Assembly (NCBI GenBank): GCA_036339995.1
Contig: JAYYZW010000092.1
Span: 1-64,000, forward strand
Length of the DNA stretch: 64,000 bases
Origin: JAYYZW01 sp036339995
GTDB lineage: Bacteria > Pseudomonadota > Gammaproteobacteria > Ga0077536
Direction: 5' to 3'
Part shown: in pieces, positions 15,744-23,742 of the stretch
Layout: each line of letters starts with the position of its first letter
Position numbering within the stretch: position 1 is the first letter of the stretch
Position numbers and translations under genes: made by a program
Notes under the pieces: model-generated
The model's database searches: none
What the model saw: the letters and a program-made list of their open reading frames with translations, nothing else
What the model was told of the DNA's origin: nothing

Positions 15744-16103
15744 TATCGCCGGTCGTTCTAGACGCGCGAACGCGCGACCTGAGGGAACCTCTGAATAAGT
15801 CATGGTGCGTATCCGACCCAAGATGTAGGACAACGCGGCGCCAATACCCGAGAATCGAAAATTCGGATCGATATACCTTTCGATGCCGTAAAACATGAAG
15901 TAATAAAGCCGCGCCGAGGACCATACGACCAGCGTCAACAGTACAACGGTGCGCCATCTCGGCGAATCGAGTAACAGAACACCGCCGCAGGACATTAGGA
16001 TGATCAGGAACAGAACGGCCTTCAGATACATCCACTTCGGGTCTACCAGATCGCGGGACAGATGCTGCAAAGTGGTCGCGCGGTCACCCGCACGGTTCGT
16101 CAT
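15567..16103 (-). CDS. small two-helix membrane protein with aberrant C-terminus
   Basis: The ATG at 16103-16101 overlaps the stop of the cupin gene (ATGA). The first ~97 residues look authentic: two membrane helices (WMYLKAVLFLIILMSCGGVLLL and VVLLTLVVWSSARLYYFMF), then YGIERYIDPNFRFSGIGAALSYILGR. They resemble a widespread small hypothetical membrane protein (R/Y-x-x-FY-V-I-E-x-Y-V-D-P pattern) that normally ends about there. Here no stop follows, and the frame runs another ~80 residues into sequence antisense to the TPR fragment, so the natural 3' end was probably replaced at about 15800. Cotranslated with the cupin gene. Confidence 0.5.
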   Translation of the reverse strand: MTNRAGDRATTLQHLSRDLVDPKWMYLKAVLFLIILMSCGGVLLLDSPRWRTVVLLTLVVWSSARLYYFMFYGIERYIDPNFRFSGIGAALSYILGRIRTMTYSEVPSGRAFARLERPAILPPFEPPSVVCVQTTSIGAQFGNPCIAETRRGQGDAKAAGSRVRAFPTAQNLVAHFIQ

Positions 16104-16636
16104 GCGGCCCGCCGACCCGCATATTTTTTGATCCGGCTCCGATAACCGAGCGCCCAACTGATCGGCACCAGCACCGAAATAAAAAGGCGGGCCCCCGCCT
16201 TCGCAGGCCTGATGGTGTCCTTGAATTCAGTGAAGATCGCCGCCCGCATGAGAACCGAAGGCATCCCGTGCGCGTCGGTGTGCCCGTCTCGCGCCAGACC
16301 GAATAGCGTTCGGAAAAAATCGTGATTGCGCCCGGCTGGTCTATAGGTTTCGACGGCTATCGTTTCCGTATCGCACGGGTTCCACTGAAAATGGAGCGCG
16401 CTGGGTGGCGCTGTGTACGACTCTCCCGCCCGAATGACCTTGTGCTCACCGTCCACAGTGACGTGCATCTCACCCGAGCGGACTGAAATTTCCTGTTCGA
16501 TGCCGGGGTGAAAGTGCTCGAGCGCGATCTCGCCGTGCGCCCGCAGCGCATATTCGATCGCGAAGGTTTGCGGCGTCGATTCGATGATCCGCATGGTTTC
16601 CCCGGTAACGGGATTTTCAAGAATCTCTTCAGGCAT
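16100..16636 (-). CDS. cupin domain protein
   Basis: 178 residues from the ATG at 16636, which follows GGGAGG at a good distance; a longer in-frame start at 16684 has none. The cupin core is visible: HFHPGIEQEISVRSGEMHVTVDGEHKVIRAGESYTAPPSALHFQWNP, with the G-x-x-H-x-H-type metal motif reduced to EHFHPGIEQE and the second motif ending H-F-x-W. The C-terminal part (ARLFISVLVPISWALGYRSRIKKY) is hydrophobic, perhaps membrane-associated. Function is unknown. Its stop overlaps the next gene's start by ATGA. Confidence 0.75.
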   Translation of the reverse strand: MPEEILENPVTGETMRIIESTPQTFAIEYALRAHGEIALEHFHPGIEQEISVRSGEMHVTVDGEHKVIRAGESYTAPPSALHFQWNPCDTETIAVETYRPAGRNHDFFRTLFGLARDGHTDAHGMPSVLMRAAIFTEFKDTIRPAKAGARLFISVLVPISWALGYRSRIKKYAGRRAA

Positions 16637-16698
16637 TTTGAAACCTCCCAATACGGGCGCTGACAGGCTGGCGGAAAACGCCATTTTTCACCGGACTG

Positions 16699-16851
16699 CT
16701 AACGGGGCACAAGTGCAACGACCCGACCCGGACCACCGGAACCGCCTTCGATCTTCATGGGCAGCGCGATGATAACGAAACCTGCGGGCGGCAGCTGCTC
16801 AAGCGCCATCAGATTTTCCAGGCCGCCAACGTTGCCGGCCGCAGCGCAAGG
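16699..16851 (-). pseudogene. cyclase/kynurenine formamidase family, C-terminal fragment
   Basis: About 45 residues, GNVGGLENLMALEQLPP then AGFVIIALPMKIEGGSGGPGRVVALVPR, match the end of cyclase-family (PF04199-type) metal-dependent hydrolases: an E-N-L block, a leucine-proline turn, then ALPMKI-x-GG-x-G-x-P-x-R-V-x-A. The N-terminus with the H-x-G-T-H-x-D metal site is missing, and the upstream reading is unrelated sequence. This is a remnant. Confidence 0.6.
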
Positions 16852-16931
16852 TAAATGAGAGGGATAAAGACCGCGGCGCCACCTAAAAATTAGGCTAATT
16901 TTGCAAGTGTGTCCAGTGTCATTCAATTTCG

Positions 16932-17225
16932 CTAGCGGTATGAGTGCGATTTAAGGATGATGCCGCGCTTTCGCTGGACGTAAGCGGCGTAAACTTGATT
17001 CCACAGCATTAGTATAAAACTCCGAAGCCTGAGTGATCCCGCTTCGGTGATCGTTTCGCTGTTTGGCGCCTTGACCCAAATATCAGCGACGTCGCCGTTA
17101 GTGACCAAGGCACCGATCAGGACATTGAATTCGCTCGTTCTCGATTGAATGATCTGGCCAAGCGTTGCGACCTTCGCCTGCCTGATCTGGACCGCCAGGT
17201 AAATCAACGTGAGCAAGATCGCCAT
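16932..17225 (-). pseudogene. N-terminal membrane segment of a hypothetical protein, probable fragment
   Basis: The ATG frame begins MAILLTLIYLAVQIRQAKVATLGQ. Upstream the frame stays open and reads GIATNWDALGTIVEIVSA, which completes a family pattern I know (W-x-A-I-G-x-I-x-x-x-x-A-V-I-x-T-L-I-Y-L-A-x-Q-I-R), but no start codon precedes it before a stop near 17325. The C-terminus (YAAYVQRKRGIILKSHSYR) ends at about half the usual length, beside the cyclase fragment. Both ends look damaged. Confidence 0.45.
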
Positions 17226-17429
17226 AGCGCTGACGATCTCAACGATGGTTCCTAACGCATCCCAATTCGTAGCGATCCCGTTTGAACTATCCGGCGGATT
17301 GGCTGACCGGCACGATCCGATGTTTTAGCAATCGTTCACTTGCCATAAAAAAATTTCAGAAAATTCGGCGGATTCCGGCAACAATAATTCTCTGCTCTGT
17401 AAATGAGCTGTTAATAAACCCTTTGCCTT

Positions 17430-18848
17430 TTATTCCGGCCAGCGATGGACCCAGGGCCGCGCGGCTTCGAGCTGTGCCGAGAGGCGGAACAGGCTCGCCT
17501 CGTCCGCATAGCGGCCCATCAGGTGCACGCCGATCGGCAGATTGTCCTTGTTCCAGTAGAGCGGCAGCGATATCGCCGGCTGGCCCGTCGCGTTCGCCGG
17601 TGCCGTAAACCTCGGGATGTTCTCCATGCGCTCGGTCGACTGGCGCGGGACCTCCGGATTGAAATCGAAGTACCCGATCGGTACGGGTGGCTCGATCATC
17701 GTCGGCGTCAGCCACACGTCGTAGGTCTCAAAGAAGGGCGCGACTTCACGCGCGAATAAATGCATGTCGTGGATCGCGAGCAGAAGATCCGACGGCCGCC
17801 GCTTCTCATCCACCTCGAACATCTTCCAGGTATGCAGCTCGAAATATTCCGGGCTCGGCGTCACCCCGGTACGCCGCGACCAATCGCGGATCATCCACGC
17901 GACCATCGCGCACCAGATGGTCGTGAAGAACTGTGTGAAGTGCTCACCCGAGACCTCGGGCCTGGCCTCTTCAACGTGGTGCCCCAAGTCTTCGCACAGC
18001 GCGGCCGCCTCGTGCGCCGCCTGCTGGCAGTCGGGATGAACCTCGGTCGGGACGATCGCTTGTGTGCTGAATGCGATCTTGAGCCGGCCCGGATCGGCGC
18101 CGACTTCCTCGGCGAACGGACAGGCCGGTGGCGGCGGGAAGAATGGCGCGCCGACATCGGCGCCGGCCGTGATGTCGAGCACCACGGCCGTATCCATCAC
18201 CGTACGGGTGACGACGTGTTCACACAGGAGACCGGCGGCGCCGACGTCACCATAGTCAGGTCCCAGCGGATTACGGCCGCGCGTCGGCTTGAGACCGACC
18301 AATCCACAGTTGCCCGCGGGAATGCGGGTCGAGCCGCCGCCGTCGTTGGCATGCGCGATGGCAACCATACCCGCGGCCACGGCGGCGCCGGCACCGCCCG
18401 AAGACCCGCCGGGTGAACGACTCTTGTCCCAGGGGTTGAGTGTCGCTCCGTAGAGTTCGGGTTCGGTGGTCGGCTTCGAGGCGAACTCGGGTGCATTTGT
18501 CCTGCCAACCATGACCAGTCCGCCGCGCCGGTAACGCGAGACGAGTTCGCTGTCACGCGTCGAGACATAGCCGCGTAGAAAGCGCGAACCCTCGGTCATC
18601 GGCGCACCCGCGTACTCCGCGAGCACGTCCTTCAAGAGCATCGGTACGCCCGACAGCGGTTCCTCGCTCCTGAGGTCGCCCACCGCGGCACGGGCCATAT
18701 CGTACATCGGCAGAATAACGGCGTTCAAATCCGGATTTAATTTTTCGATCGCCGCGATCGCGGCCTCCACCATTTCGGCGGCGGACACTTCGCCCTGACG
18801 TATGAGACGCGCCTGTTCGACGGCACTCAGCCTCATGAGATTTTCCAC
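17430..18848 (-). CDS. amidase (amidase-signature family)
   Basis: 472 residues. The start is placed at GTG 18848 because GGGGAG lies seven bases upstream; the longer frame begins at TTG 18872 inside that site. The amidase-signature triad is visible: Lys in GVPMLLKDVLAEYAG, and the Ser pair in RSPGGSSGGAGAAVAAGM and ANDGGGSTRIPAGNCGLVGLKPT. Family members hydrolyse aliphatic or aromatic amides in the cytoplasm. It is divergently oriented to a second amidase at 19096, with about 250 bases between them that must hold both promoters; no palindromic operator is obvious there. Substrate unknown. Confidence 0.9.
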   Translation of the reverse strand: MENLMRLSAVEQARLIRQGEVSAAEMVEAAIAAIEKLNPDLNAVILPMYDMARAAVGDLRSEEPLSGVPMLLKDVLAEYAGAPMTEGSRFLRGYVSTRDSELVSRYRRGGLVMVGRTNAPEFASKPTTEPELYGATLNPWDKSRSPGGSSGGAGAAVAAGMVAIAHANDGGGSTRIPAGNCGLVGLKPTRGRNPLGPDYGDVGAAGLLCEHVVTRTVMDTAVVLDITAGADVGAPFFPPPPACPFAEEVGADPGRLKIAFSTQAIVPTEVHPDCQQAAHEAAALCEDLGHHVEEARPEVSGEHFTQFFTTIWCAMVAWMIRDWSRRTGVTPSPEYFELHTWKMFEVDEKRRPSDLLLAIHDMHLFAREVAPFFETYDVWLTPTMIEPPVPIGYFDFNPEVPRQSTERMENIPRFTAPANATGQPAISLPLYWNKDNLPIGVHLMGRYADEASLFRLSAQLEAARPWVHRWPE

Positions 18849-19095
18849 GCTACGCTCCCCTTTCGACGACAACCGCCGCGCCGGCGGTCCATGAAACCAT
18901 CAGGCCGATAAACAGGCTGTTAAAGATAGCGAGGCTGCTCGTGGGTGTCTATCTGGCGCACCTGGCGCGCCCGCCCGGAACCGATCCACAGGAACCTGAG
19001 AATTCTCATCCATGGATGAGATTCACGGCCTTGAACGATGCGATAATTACACTTAAGTCGCGTCAAATTTCAATCATTAAGAGCGCAGTTCTCTC

Positions 19096-20619
19096 ATGCC
19101 CGAGCAACAGCCCGCCATCGCAACACAATATCGCGTCGAAGAAACCACGATCGGAGAGATCCATGAAGCCATGAGGGGCGGCACGCTGAGCGCGGCGGAA
19201 CTGGTCGAATGTTACCTTCGCCGTATCGATGCCTACGATCAGGCAGGCCCGAAGATAAACTGCATCGTGAACATCAATGAAAACGCGCGGGAACGTGCGG
19301 CGGAACTGGACGATGCGTTTGCGCGCGCCGGTGAATTCACCGGGCCGCTGCACGGCATACCCGTACTGGTCAAGGACTGCATAGAGACGAACGATGCGAC
19401 GACGACATTCGGCAACATCGCTTTCGCCCAATATCGGCCGAAATCCGACGCCACGGTGGTGCGCAAGCTCCGCGAAGCGGGCGCCATCATCTTCGCGAAG
19501 ACGACGCTGCCGGATTTCGCGACGAGCTGGTTCGGCTACTCCTCAATGAGCGGCCATACCTTGAATCCGTACGCCCTCGATCGCGATCCGGGCGCTTCGA
19601 GCTCCGGCAGCGGCGCGGCGACCGCGGCAAACCTCGCGACGATATCCCTAGGAACCGATTGTGGGGGATCGATACGCGTGCCCTCGTCGTTCAACAATCT
19701 CGTCGGAATTCGCAGCACGCCGGGCTTGATCAGCCGCAACGGCGTCGCCTGCCTGATTTTCTTCCAGGACACCATCGGCCCGATGACCCGCACCGTGAGC
19801 GATGCCGCAACGGTCTTCGATACGCTCGTCGGCTATGATCCGGCGGATTCGCTTACCGCTGCCTACCACGTAGCGCAGGCCCCTGAAACCTACACCGCCC
19901 ACCTCGCGGCCGACGGCTTGAACGGCGCGAGGCTGGGGCTAGTGACGAACGCCCTCGGATCCGAAGACAACGAATACGCCGCGCCGGTGAATGAGGTCAT
20001 CCGCAAAGCCGTCACGGCGATTGAGAAGGCGGGCGCGAGGATACTCGAAGTAGAGATCCCGGATCTCCCGCACCACATCGGCGCGACCCTGCTCTATGTC
20101 AACCGGACCAAGTTCGACATCAATTCGTTTCTCGGCGCGCGGCCCGACGCACCCGTCCGTAGCCTGAGCCAACTGATCGAAAGCCGCCGCTACGATCCCG
20201 CGTGTGACCTGCTCGAACAATGCGGCTTCGGTCCGGACCGGCCAGAATACGACCCGATGTATTATCAACGTCTGGCAGCGCGCGAGGAATTCGCGCGGGC
20301 GACGCAGAACGTTCTGTCGGGCAACGAGCTCGATGGCCTGATCTACCCCAGCGTTCAGGTGGTGCCGCCATTGATCCGCGATTGCGACGAAGGCATGTGG
20401 CCGACTCTCGCCTTCCCGACCAACACGCTCATCGCCTCGCAGACCTGGATGCCCGCGATCAGCGTACCGGCGGGTTTTACCGATCAAGGCCTGCCGGTCG
20501 GGCTCGAAATCATCAGCCACCAGTACGCCGAACCGAAGCTGTTCCGCCTCGCCTACGGTTTCGAGCAGGCGACGCATTACCGCCGTGCGTCCGAGAACAC
20601 CCCGGAACTTGCCCCTTGA
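19096..20619 (+). CDS. amidase (GatA-like amidase-signature family)
   Basis: 507 residues. Motifs: catalytic Lys in GIPVLVKDCIETND (about residue 94), GASSSGSGAATAANLATISLGTDCGGSIRVPSSFNNLVG with the Ser-Ser pair, and typical late VPAGFTDQGLPVGLEIIS. It is a free-standing amidase and not GatA: there are no gatB or gatC neighbours. It lies directly upstream of the dimethylformamidase-like genes on the same strand (110-base gap), suggesting an amide-utilisation region. The other two amidases in the window share the same motifs but differ clearly in sequence. Confidence 0.9.
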   Translation: MPEQQPAIATQYRVEETTIGEIHEAMRGGTLSAAELVECYLRRIDAYDQAGPKINCIVNINENARERAAELDDAFARAGEFTGPLHGIPVLVKDCIETNDATTTFGNIAFAQYRPKSDATVVRKLREAGAIIFAKTTLPDFATSWFGYSSMSGHTLNPYALDRDPGASSSGSGAATAANLATISLGTDCGGSIRVPSSFNNLVGIRSTPGLISRNGVACLIFFQDTIGPMTRTVSDAATVFDTLVGYDPADSLTAAYHVAQAPETYTAHLAADGLNGARLGLVTNALGSEDNEYAAPVNEVIRKAVTAIEKAGARILEVEIPDLPHHIGATLLYVNRTKFDINSFLGARPDAPVRSLSQLIESRRYDPACDLLEQCGFGPDRPEYDPMYYQRLAAREEFARATQNVLSGNELDGLIYPSVQVVPPLIRDCDEGMWPTLAFPTNTLIASQTWMPAISVPAGFTDQGLPVGLEIISHQYAEPKLFRLAYGFEQATHYRRASENTPELAP

Positions 20620-20730
20620 ATGGCGTTAGTCGCGCAGCGTCTTCTTAATTGACAGCGAGCGCGATCAGATTGCAACAAAGCCACACTTTCGAGATGATTT
20701 CCATTCGTTGTCGAGGAAGGGATCAAAACC

Positions 20731-21057
20731 ATGGTGGCTAATTACGATACCACAGCGGGCGACCGCCCCCAGCCAGACGATCGCCAGTTGATCGAAGAAT
20801 TCAAAAAAACACCTATCGGACACCACAGCCCGGATCTGCAACGCCTGTTGAACCGCATGCGCGGGGCGCCTATGGCGGATAAGTACTGCGTCGTCGTGGT
20901 GAAAGCGAATCGTGTGTGGCAGCTCGCGAAAACGAACGGCGTTCGCGGCAAACCGATGAAGATGCTCAGCAAGCGTTTCAAGAAACGCGCTGACGCCGAA
21001 TGGTACGTTTTCAAGCGACGGTGGAAAGCGCTCACCGGAGAAGCGCTGCGCGACTGA
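20731..21057 (+). CDS. N,N-dimethylformamidase small (alpha) subunit-like
   Basis: 108 residues. The C-terminal half (MADKYCVVVVKANRVWQLAKTNG, then MLSKRFKKRADAEWYVFKRRW) has the layout I recall for the DmfA1 subunit: a Y-x-strand, E/R-x-W, then a lysine-rich F-K-x-x-x-x-A segment and a helix. DmfA1 is usually about 130 residues, so this is a little short. It lies 135 bases upstream of the large-subunit gene in the same direction, as in known DmfA1A2 loci, which is the main support. Role: structural subunit that helps assemble the amidohydrolase. Confidence 0.65.
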   Translation: MVANYDTTAGDRPQPDDRQLIEEFKKTPIGHHSPDLQRLLNRMRGAPMADKYCVVVVKANRVWQLAKTNGVRGKPMKMLSKRFKKRADAEWYVFKRRWKALTGEALRD

Positions 21058-21191
21058 ACGCACACTCATCGACCGCTTACATGCCTGACTAGTCTCGCAC
21101 GCTCGCGAGAGCAGCGTAATTCGAGGTGACTGGTCGGCGCCCCATAGGGGGGCGCTCGAATCACAAATCCTCGAGAAGAAGGAACAATCCG

Positions 21192-23456
21192 ATGATGAAG
21201 ATAACCGCATACGCAGACCGTATTAGCGCGGCCCCCGGTGAAACGATCAAATTCATGGTCAACTGCGAAGCGCCCGCGTTCAAGGCCGACATCGTCAAGC
21301 TCATCTGTGGCGACATGAATCCCGATGGCCCGGGCTACAAGGAAAAGGTGGTCAAGACCAGCGCCACCGGTAAGTACAAAGGTCGCAGGCAGATCATCCA
21401 TGCCGGTTCGTTCGTCGAAATCGAACCATCCGAGGCTTTTCAGAATCTGGAAAGTTTCACCCTGCAAGCCTTCATCTGGCCGACGACTCCGGAAAAAGGA
21501 CGCCAGGCCATCATTGCGCATTGGTCCGATCGCTTGCACACAGGCGCGTGTCTCTCGATCGCAGCGGACAACAGCGGGGTGGAACTCACGATCGGCGCGG
21601 GTAAACGCAAGGTGCAAAGCGTGACGACCGGAAAGCCGCTGCTCGCGCACGAGTGGTATTTCATCGCCGCGAGTTTCGATGCCAAGAGCAGGAACATCAC
21701 GCTCGTGCAGGAGCCCCTCCACACCCACGAGCTAACGAACGACGCGGCGCTAAAAAGGCACAAATCGAAGTTTGCCAGGATCCCGGACCACCCCGATCCC
21801 GTGACCATCGGCGCCCAGTTCAAACGCCGCGATAAGGGGCGCACGGTTTGTACCCACCACTTCAACGGCAAGATTGACAGTCCGCGCATCGTGCGGCGGG
21901 CGCTCGACCGGACCGAAATGCAAGCCATCAAGACCCTTCCGATCAACGCGGAACTGATCACCGACGTCGTCGCGGCTTGGGACTTTTCGATCGGCATTAC
22001 GGGCACCACCGTCACGGATATGTCACCAAATCGTCTGCACGGCCGCACCGCTCAACTTCCCGTCCGGGGCATGACCGGATGGAATTGGTCGGGCGAGGAG
22101 ATGTGCTGGCGCCACGCGCCCGAGCACTATGGCGCGATTCACTTTCATGACGACGACATCTACGACGCCGGCTGGAAAGTCGATTTCTCGTTAACCATAC
22201 CGAACAATCTCAAGAGCGGGCTCTATGCCGCGCGCCTGAGCTGCGGCAAATCCATCGAGGAAGAAGATTACGTACCGTTCGCGGTACTGCCGCCCCGCGG
22301 CAAGGCCACGGCCAAAATCTGTTTTCTGCTTCCGAGTGCAAGCTACCTCGCGTATGCCAACGAGCAGATGGTCAACGACGCTGCGATCGGGCAATTGCTC
22401 GGCGGCCGGCTGGTGGAGCACAACCAGCAGGACGAATACCGCAGCGTCCATCGCGAATATGGTGGGAGCTGCTACGACACGCACAGCGACGGTTCGGGCG
22501 TCTGTTATTCCTCCCGCCTCCGTCCGATCCTGAACATGCGTCCTAAGTACCGGTCATGGCTAGGTGGGGAATATTCGAGTCTGTGGCAGTTCAACGCCGA
22601 CACACACACCATCGATTGGCTGGAAGCCTTGCGGTACGACTACGACGTGATCACCGATGAGGAGCTTCATCAACAGGGCGTTGCCGCGATCGAGCCCTAC
22701 AAGGTCGTCTTGACCGGCTCGCATCCGGAATACCATTCCAAAGAAATGTGGGACGCGATGGACGCCTATCAGCAACGCGGCGGGCGCTTGATGTACCTTG
22801 GCGCGAACGGCTGGTACTGGCGCATCGCCTATCACGGCGAACTGCCCGGCGTCATGGAAGTACGCCGTGGGGAGGGCGGCATCCGCGCCTGGGAGGCTCG
22901 TACGGGCGAGTACTACCACTCGTTCACCGGCGAATACGGTGGCTTGTGGCGGCGCAATGGCCGCGCGCCGCAACGAATCGCCGGCACGGGGTTTACCGCG
23001 CAGGGCTTCGACCTTTCGTCCTACTACGCCCAGCAACCAGACGGCCGTAAGCGGGAAGTGAAATGGATCATGGCGGGGATCGGCAAGAACGAACGCATTG
23101 GTGATTTCGGTCTGATCGGCGGCGGCGCCGCGGGCCTCGAGCTCGATCGCGCCGATCGCCTGCTCGGCACCCCGCCAGGCGCCTACCTGCTCGCGTCGTC
23201 CGAAGGTCACACGGATATCTATCTCGTCGTCTGCGAGGAATTGTTGATCAACTATCCGGGTCTCGGCGGTCACGAAAGCGAGCTCGTACGCGCCGACATC
23301 GTGTTTTATCCGACGTCGAACGGTGGCGGTGTATTCTCGACCAGCTCGATCGCCTGGCCTGGATCGTTGTCACACAATAACTACCGGAACAATGTCTCGC
23401 GCATGACCAAGAACGTGCTGGACCGTTTCGCCAGCGACAAGGCATTGCTCGACTGA
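21192..23456 (+). CDS. N,N-dimethylformamidase large (beta) subunit-like
   Basis: 754 residues from the ATG at 21192 (GAAGGAAC upstream; the frame extends to 21126 but without a site). DmfA2-type architecture: an N-terminal beta-rich part, a LamG/concanavalin-like domain (about 60-240: QNLESFTLQAFIWPTTPEKG, HEWYFIAASFDAKSRNI), then the large C-terminal domain with FNADTHTIDWLEALRYDYDV, VVLTGSHPEYHSKEMWDAMDAYQQRGGRLMYLGANG and EYGGLWRRNG. Characterised DMFases hydrolyse DMF to dimethylamine and formate with a mononuclear iron held by two Tyr and one Glu. Candidate residues are present but I cannot assign them without an alignment. The real substrate could be another formamide or secondary amide. 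Confidence 0.8.
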   Translation: MMKITAYADRISAAPGETIKFMVNCEAPAFKADIVKLICGDMNPDGPGYKEKVVKTSATGKYKGRRQIIHAGSFVEIEPSEAFQNLESFTLQAFIWPTTPEKGRQAIIAHWSDRLHTGACLSIAADNSGVELTIGAGKRKVQSVTTGKPLLAHEWYFIAASFDAKSRNITLVQEPLHTHELTNDAALKRHKSKFARIPDHPDPVTIGAQFKRRDKGRTVCTHHFNGKIDSPRIVRRALDRTEMQAIKTLPINAELITDVVAAWDFSIGITGTTVTDMSPNRLHGRTAQLPVRGMTGWNWSGEEMCWRHAPEHYGAIHFHDDDIYDAGWKVDFSLTIPNNLKSGLYAARLSCGKSIEEEDYVPFAVLPPRGKATAKICFLLPSASYLAYANEQMVNDAAIGQLLGGRLVEHNQQDEYRSVHREYGGSCYDTHSDGSGVCYSSRLRPILNMRPKYRSWLGGEYSSLWQFNADTHTIDWLEALRYDYDVITDEELHQQGVAAIEPYKVVLTGSHPEYHSKEMWDAMDAYQQRGGRLMYLGANGWYWRIAYHGELPGVMEVRRGEGGIRAWEARTGEYYHSFTGEYGGLWRRNGRAPQRIAGTGFTAQGFDLSSYYAQQPDGRKREVKWIMAGIGKNERIGDFGLIGGGAAGLELDRADRLLGTPPGAYLLASSEGHTDIYLVVCEELLINYPGLGGHESELVRADIVFYPTSNGGGVFSTSSIAWPGSLSHNNYRNNVSRMTKNVLDRFASDKALLD

Positions 23457-23477
23457 ATTAGATGAATCGTCTTCAAG

Positions 23478-23711
23478 AAACCGAGTCATAAGCGGCTCGA
23501 GAACCCGCGCGCGATGCCTTTCTATCAGCGCTGGGTCGCCGCGACCTTTTCCTACCTCGGCCGCAACGAAGAAGCTCGCGCTGCGTCGGCCAGATACCGC
23601 AATACCTACCCGGATTTCGACCTTACCGAACATCTGTGCCGCATTCCTTTCACTCAAGATGAAGATCGCGAGCATTACGGCGAAGGGCTGCGCCGGGCCG
23701 GGCTCGCCTGA
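23478..23711 (+). pseudogene. TPR protein C-terminal fragment (adenylate cyclase-like type)
   Basis: About 75 residues, including ENPRAMPFYQRWVAATFSYL, then GRNEEARAASARYRNTYPDF and IPFTQDEDREHYGEGLRRAGL. This is the pattern of the last TPR and tail of many CHD-type adenylate/guanylate cyclase-TPR proteins (W-x-A-A-T-x-x-x-L-G-R, a P-x-F block, then a G-L-R-x-A-G-L end). No start codon precedes the conserved part and the rest of the protein is absent, so this is a remnant. Confidence 0.5.
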
Positions 23712-23742
23712 AACTGCGGTTCGCCCACTATGCGTCGAGCAA

